From: Persicaria tinctoria
Taxonomy: Eukaryota; Streptophyta; Magnoliopsida; Caryophyllales; Polygonaceae
Direction: 5' to 3'
Length of the DNA stretch: 64,000 nucleotides
Assembly: GCA_037127255.1 (NCBI GenBank)
Contig: JBANSL010000003.1
Span: forward strand, 43,273,314-43,337,313
The position numbers and the translations under genes were made by a program. Positions 59,289-64,000 of this stretch are shown piece after piece. Below the pieces are notes generated by a model. It was not told where the DNA came from. It made no database searches and saw nothing but the letters and a program-made list of their open reading frames with translations. Numbering within the stretch: position 1 is the stretch's first letter; every line of letters starts with the position of its first letter.

Positions 59289-59560
59289 GAGTCCCCTTTG
59301 TATACGAAAAGGAGCGAAGAGTCGACGCGCACTCGATTAGAGAGGGTGAAGTCCGACCATCCCTCCGTGTACCAGTATGCCCCATCTGCGTCCCTTTCGA
59401 CGTCTACTTCGAAATCCTGGCACGTGGTGGACCATAAGTAGACAAGCTCATGAGCGCCTTCCCCCATTCATCCGTATGATTGGGGCAATTGTAGCTTTTG
59501 CAACTGTGCTTCCTTGGTGATGAACCTGTAGAATGCGCGCGGTGGGTCATCGGATCCCAT
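59289..59560 (-). pseudogene. B3-domain gene, first domain, interrupted
   Basis: The minus strand has an ATG at 59560-59558, preceded by TATAAAAA. The frame reads DDPPRAFYRFITKEAQLQKL, stop, then GAHELVYLWSTTCQDFEVDV, YWYTEGWSDFTLSNRVRVDS and SLLFVYKGD. The order (FxxxI, LQLP, W-F, GW..F, LLF.YKGDS) is that of a plant B3 domain of the REM/VRN1 type, a DNA-binding fold acting in the nucleus. The only break apart from the solo LTR is a TGA (CGA to TGA) about 31 codons in. Confidence 0.75.
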
Positions 59561-59614
59561 GGTTGCCTTGTTGGGAGAGGGGTGGTCCGAGGTATCACCT
59601 TCTAGTTCCGTCTC

Positions 59615-59622
59615 TTTTTATA
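59615..59622 (-). promoter_or_regulatory. TATA box of the minus-strand B3 gene
   Basis: TATAAAAA on the minus strand, in the context GCACTATAAAAAGAGACGG, lies about 55 bp upstream of the B3 start codon at 59560. It is correctly placed for the core promoter. The plus-strand B3-like frame starts 20 bp away, so this interval may be bidirectional. Confidence 0.55.
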
Positions 59623-59641
59623 GTGCCCGTCGCGGGGGGGC

Positions 59642-60310
59642 GTGCTTAAGCACGTGGGCTTCTGTCAGCTATTCTCGCTTTACGTAGAGCGTCAACCTAT
59701 TCCACGTTTGATAGGTTTGACTGGCCCTGCACCTTACCACGCTAGTTCATGTTTTTTCTCTGCTCGCCCGTCTTTTCGTATCGCCCCTGCAGCCTATAGG
59801 GATCCTTTGGGCTCGTTCCGGGTGACTTCTGTGCATCATGTGACCCCTGAAATGTCCTTTAAAACGGGGGTTCTTTGCACATTTTTGCCTATCTGGGTTC
59901 TTTCCATCTCACGATGTCAGCCTCTGGGTGGACCAACTAGGCGTTTTTTCAGTCCATCGACTTTTCGGAGCAGTTGCATCGTCTGGTAAGTCCTTCGGAC
60001 TTCGTTCTTTGCTCCTTTTTTAAGTATTAACTTCTCATCAAGTCTTCTTCTACTCGTGTCTGGGCAGTCACTACCCTGCGCTTTGAGGACGAGTACGGCC
60101 CGGTCCTCCCCGAGCGAGTTCTTTTGACCTCTCGTATCCTTCCAGACTTCCCAGTGACCGTTGCCCGCGGTGACTATGGCGTTCCATATCTTGGTCATGA
60201 CTTTTCTGCACAAGGGGGGCACTCGGTTCGTTGTCCGCATAAGGACTGCGGATGGTGATGAAATTGATGAGGAGTGGAGGGAGCCTCACCCGGACGGACC
60301 ATTGCCCAAT
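59642..60310 (+). pseudogene. Divergent B3-like remnant on the plus strand
   Basis: The plus-strand sequence has an open frame from 59642 to about 59989, a possible intron (donor GTAAGT near 59985, acceptor GGGCAG near 60067), then LRFEDEYGPVLPERVLLTSR, ending VTVARGDYGVPYLGHDF. In a shifted frame HKGGTRFVVRIRTADGDEID follows. F(E/D)EYGxxxxERxxLT matches the B3 exon at 57063-57264, and GGTRFVV.I resembles the last B3 strand. A frameshift near 60205 and uncertain splice phase make it a pseudogene at best. Confidence 0.45.
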
Positions 60311-60375
60311 GGGACCCGTTTATGTCAGGACAGGACTTGATGTTATTCATATGCCAGCACGGGAACCGTTTATGT

Positions 60376-61055
60376 CGGGAGGCCCATGCCACGACCGGAT
60401 GCCCGACGTGGAGCAAGCTCCAGCGTCATGGGACTTGATAAGCAATTCGATCTGGGAGGCTTGTTCTACGACCTGATGCCCGACGCGGAGCAAGCTCTAG
60501 CGTCATGGGACTTGATACGTAATTTGATCTGGAAGGCTCATGCTACGACCGGATGCCCGACGCGGAGAAAGCTCCGGCGTCATGGGACATGATAAGCAAT
60601 GCGATCTGGGAGGCTCGTCCCACGACCGGATGCCCAACGCGGAGCAAGCTGCAACGTCGTGGGACTTGATAAGTAATTCGATCCGGGAGGGTCGTGCTAC
60701 GATCGGATGCTCGACGTGGAGCAAGCTCCAGCGTCATGGGACTTGATAAGTAATTTGATCTGCGAGGCTCATACTATGACCGGTTGCCCGACTTGTAGCA
60801 AGCTCCAACATCATGGGACTTGATAAGTAATTCAATCTTGGAGGCCCATGCTACCACCGGATGCCCGACGCGGAGCAAGATCCAGCGTCATGGGACTTGA
60901 TAAGTAATTAGATCCGGGAGGCTCATGCTACAACCGGATGCCCGGCGCGAAGCAAGATCTAGCGTCATGTGACTTGATAAGTAATTCGATCCGGGAGGCT
61001 CGTGCTACGACCGGATGCACGACGCGGAGCAAGCTCCTGCGTCATGGGACTTGAC
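60376..61055 (+). repeat. 77-bp minisatellite, about 8.8 units
   Basis: GGATGCCCGACGCGGAGCAA-type unit starts occur at 60397, 60474, 60551, 60628, 60705, 60782, 60859, 60936 and 61013, always exactly 77 bp apart. Units differ by substitutions only, and I saw no indel. Each ends CGTCATGGGACTTGATAAG, then an AATTCGATC..GGGAGGCTC segment. The array begins about 110 bp beyond the pol stop codon, in the 3' untranslated region of the Tat-like element. Confidence 0.93.
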
Positions 61056-61163
61056 AATTTTTTACAAATACAAAAGAAACACTAATTAGAAAAGCACCCT
61101 CTAACCGCTTTGATTTATTTACTTTAGCAGGGGTGACCAGAGTGTCTTCCGATATTGAGCTAG

Positions 61164-62200
61164 TTACACATAGTACTTCTTCAGGTGCTCCACAATCCTT
61201 GTTTTATTGAGGACCACACCATCGGGTGTCAAGAGCTTGTAGGCCCTGGTATGGATGCAACCAAACACCAAATATGGGCCTTCCCATTTTGCATCTAGCT
61301 TTCGACTGGTCAGAGCCATGCGGAGCACTTAGTCCCCTTTCTCGAATCGGCGCGGGTTGAGACACCGGTTGCGGTACTTCTCGGTCTTTTTCTTGTATTC
61401 ATGTGCCTTTAGTGTTGCCAGCATCCTTCTTTCCTTCCGTAGATGTAGTTCCACCTTCAGGGCTTCGGCGTTGGCTTTGGATTCATAAGCAAGGACTCGG
61501 GCCGAGGGAATTAGCCTTTCAACAGGGATGACAACATCTTCCCCGAACACCAACGCAAAGGGTGTTTCTCCCGTGGGAGTCTTGGACGACGTCCGATATT
61601 ACCAGAGCACCAAGGGGAGTAACTCTACCCATCGGCCCTTTGCGGTTTTTCCTAGCTTTTTCTTTATCCCTTCCAGGAATTGGTTGTTGGTGGTCTCTGC
61701 ATGTCCGTTGGTTCAGGGATGCGCCACCGATGACAATTTTAACGTGATGTTGAGGCCTTCCCATAAATCTCGGATTCCATTACAATCGAACTGAGTCCCA
61801 TGGTCCGTAATGATGGCTTCTGGTACTCCAAACCGACACACTAAGTTCTTCCGAAGGAACTTCCGGACCTTCTCCGCTGTGATCAAACCCATAGCTTCTG
61901 CTTCAACCCATTTGGTGAAATAGTCCACCACCACGAGGACATATTTCAGTTGCCCTGGGGCCGTGAGAAAGGGTCCCAGAATGTCCATTCCTCATAGGGC
62001 GAAATGGCAGGCCCCGAAAATGCCCCGGAGTGGCTCGACGGGTGTAGCTTTGACGTTTCCATGTCTCTGGCAATTGTCGCAGCTCCGCACATGGCTCTGC
62101 ACATCTGCCCTCATTGCTGGCTAGTAGTACCCTAGCCTCATGATTTTGGTCATCAAGGTTCTCCACCCTTGGTGATGCGCGCATACCCCAGCATGCAGTT
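61164..62200 (-). pseudogene. Tat-like integrase and Pol C-terminus
   Basis: On the minus strand: zinc domain with HHQGWRTLMTKIMRLGYYWP and SCDNCQRHGN (about 62030-62180); core with MDILGPFLTAPGQLKYVLVV, DYFTKWVEAE and IITDHGTQFDCNG (61713-61988); NGHAETTNN (about 61690), giving all three D, D, E positions; then FGEDVVIPVERLIPSAR (61329-61553); and the end TRAYKLLTPDGVVLNKTRIV, EHLKKYYV before TAA at 61164-61166. Stops lie before the first catalytic Asp (about 61990) and before the catalytic Glu segment (about 61714), with a frame change between later pieces. Confidence 0.85.
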
Positions 62201-62303
62201 CTTTGACGATGAGTTTTCCTTCATTCTCTGTGGCGCACAATAGGTCGGGGAAATTGAAACCCTTCTTGTACATCCTTCCCTCATGGACAGTGAAGCGCGT
62301 CGC

Positions 62304-62904
62304 TCAGTTGGACACTTTCTTGGCTTCTATTTTATCCAGAGGGAGCGTCCCTTTTCCTAGGTACTCAGCGATTGGGGTCCGCCAATCACTCGGCCCCTTA
62401 GTCTGAACTGTGTAGACCTCTTGCATGAGTCCTCGCCGTTCTTTCTTCTCGAACTCGAACATTCCCTCAGCTTCGGGGGCATGGCCGCCCCGATCCGAGC
62501 CAAAAGGTTCGCCTGCTCGTTCATTTCTCGAACGGAGTGACTCCAGATCGAAGTGTAAAAATGCTCTCTTCAGAGCCATGACTTTTCACCGGTAGTCCGG
62601 TAAAAAACCGGTCCTGGATTCGTATTCTCCCTCGATCTACTTCACCACGACCTCGGAGTCGGTGTGTACGATTATTCCTCGAACTCCGCAAGTCAGTGCC
62701 AATTCAAGCCCCGCAACCAGGGCTTCGTATTCTGCTTTATCGTTTGTCCCCTTTTGGGGATGGGAGAGTTATTCCAGCTCCGTAACCATCTTTGTTCACG
62801 GCTCCATGTACTTTCATAGTCCATCTGTTCTGATCGTCGCCCCCATCGTCTTTGAAGCTGGTTTCACAGATGAAATCAGTCAGGACCTGCGCAAGAGCCG
62901 CCTT
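62304..62904 (-). pseudogene. Tat-like second RNase H region and linker
   Basis: Minus-strand pieces between the RT-RNase H and integrase parts contain the DWRTPIAEYLGKGTLPLDKI, EAKKVSN motif that precedes integrase in Tat-lineage elements. Further right (62640-62904) are short RNase H-like words (KAEYEALVAGLELAL type, broken). Tat elements carry an additional RNase H domain here. Frames are interrupted by several stops. Confidence 0.65.
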
Positions 62905-64000
62905 TTAGGGGACATACGCTATTTCAAACTCGGAGAGTTCCACGGACCATCTCTTCATCCGTCCAGAGAGGATGGGCGAGTGAAGAATTTGTCTCAAGGG
63001 GAGATCTGTTAGCACCTCGATCACGTGATCTTGGAAATACGGCTGCAGCCTCTTAGCCGTGAACATCAGACACAGAATCACCTTCTCCACTGGTTCATAC
63101 CTAGTTTCTGCATCTTGTAGCACCCTGCTCACATAATACACATGGGTGTCGGCTTCTCTAGTTAGGACATCGCTGACAGTCGCGCCTTTCGCGGCCAAAT
63201 AGAGTTGCAGGTTTTCTAGTTTCTGGGGTTGATGCAGAGTAGGTGAGTGTTGTAGGAAAGCTTTCAACTCTTCAAAGGCATGTTGGAGTTCCGGGGTCCA
63301 TTGTATTGGCCGCTTCTTCTTTAACAATGCCAAAAAGGGGATCGATTTGTCAGCTAAGCATGAACAAAAACGCCCTAGATAGTTCACCACCCCGTTTAAA
63401 GACTGTACTTCTTGAATGATGCGCGATGGTCGCAAGTCCTGGACCACAGCAATCTTCGCGGGATTCACATCTATCTCTCGTTGACTAACCATAAAACCGA
63501 GAAGTTTTCCGGAGTCTACACCAAAGACACATTTTTCGGCGTTCAGATTCAGTCCTCATCGTCTCAGGGAATCAAATGTTTCTTGTATGTCAGCCGTGTG
63601 ATCTTCAACCTTGCCGCTTCTTACCACTACATCATTCACGTAGATTGACAAATTCTTCATTAGTTGTCCACGGAAGATTTTGTCGACGGCTCTCTTGAAT
63701 GTGGCCCCAGCGTTCCTTGGGCCAAAGGGCATTACCCGGTAGAGACTTTATTGTACCCCGAATAGGTGTCCAAGAAGCTCAATACCTCATTTCATGCGGT
63801 TATATCAACCAGTTCATCGATTGACGGCAAAGGATAGCTATCATTCGAGCAGGATTTGTTTAAGTCTGAGAACTCGACGCACCTTCTCCATTTCCCACTG
63901 GCCTTCTTAACGAGGACGTACGACGTTGGAAAGCAAGTCCGAGTCGTCTACTTCTTCGATGAAACCGGCTTCCAGCATTTTTTCTACTTCTTTCTTCGAG
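62905..64000 (-). pseudogene. Tat-like reverse transcriptase and RNase H, cut by window edge
   Basis: The minus strand from 64000 reads LPFGPRNAGATFKRAVDKIF, then the active-site box IYVNDVVVRSGKVEDH, where Asn (63634-63636) replaces the first catalytic Asp of YVDD. GLNLNAEKCVFGVDSGKLLG follows. The open frame 62905-63492 gives VQSLNGVVNYLGRF, the IPFLALLKKKRPIQWTPELQ block and YYVSRVLQDAETRYEPVEKV, ending TDLPLRQILHSPILSGRMKR. The wording is that of the Tat lineage. Gag and the 5' LTR lie beyond the window. Confidence 0.85.

Noticed and set aside
60252..60746. Frames of 64-74 codons on both strands in the minisatellite
   Set aside because: The 77-bp unit is not a multiple of three and shifts frame each unit; these are repeat artefacts.
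60376..61055. Regular repeat considered as a CRISPR array
   Set aside because: The whole 77-bp unit is repeated without variable spacers, and the genome is plant nuclear.

Overview
The window is a transposon-dominated stretch of an angiosperm nuclear genome. Nearly every recognisable segment belongs to a plant element family: Athila, Tekay/Del-like and Tat-like Ty3-gypsy, Tork-like Ty1-copia, CACTA, hAT- and PIF/Harbinger-like MITEs, and a Helitron end. The gene pieces present (a Rab GTPase exon, an acyl-CoA oxidase exon, B3-domain exons) are plant-type and carry GT/AG splice borders. I see no intact ordinary host gene, no tRNA or rRNA gene and no CRISPR array.

Layout, left to right. 1-1560 is a near-identical copy of 5673-7232 (part of a gypsy LTR joined to a CACTA end). 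It is followed by a Helitron-like 3' end (1950-1979) and a PIF/Harbinger-like MITE (2175-2918). A minus-strand Tekay/Del-like chromovirus, element A, starts at 3967. Its 3' LTR (3967-6424 plus 26463-27195) is split by a 20-kb CACTA element (6425-26462). That CACTA carries captured gene exons and is itself split, in an (AT)n tract, by a young, nearly complete Athila retrotransposon (8482-23113: two 1,837-bp LTRs, PBS, gag, pol, a third ORF, PPT and a 5-bp target duplication).

Element A continues on the minus strand (27196-30298, integrase and chromodomain, with a hAT-like MITE inserted at 28237-29182). It is split again by element B (30299-41544), a large retrotransposon derivative without coding capacity whose 3' untranslated region and PPT match those of A. 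It resumes at 41545-43480 with RNase H, RT and protease. Its gag and 5' LTR are missing. A decayed minus-strand Tork-like copia element with oppositely truncated LTRs abuts it (43503-48333).

48334-53900 holds CACTA-like ends, a CACTA transposase remnant, a MITE with a 9-bp flanking repeat, a nested palindrome and a (CT)37 tract. From about 53900 to the right edge lies what looks like the 3' half of a minus-strand Tat-type gypsy element. Its pol (61164-64000) lies next to a strict 77-bp minisatellite. Beyond that are two divergent B3-domain gene remnants, one interrupted by a 1.39-kb solo LTR, and an antisense ORF of the putative gypsy-type transposon family.

Inferred order of events: element A inserted first. 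The CACTA, element B and the hAT MITE landed inside A. The Athila landed inside the CACTA last (about 9 LTR differences in 1,837 bp). Many of the breaks seen elsewhere (CGA to TGA, CAG to TAG, TGG to TGA, catalytic GAC to AAC) are C-to-T or G-to-A changes, as expected for long-methylated DNA.
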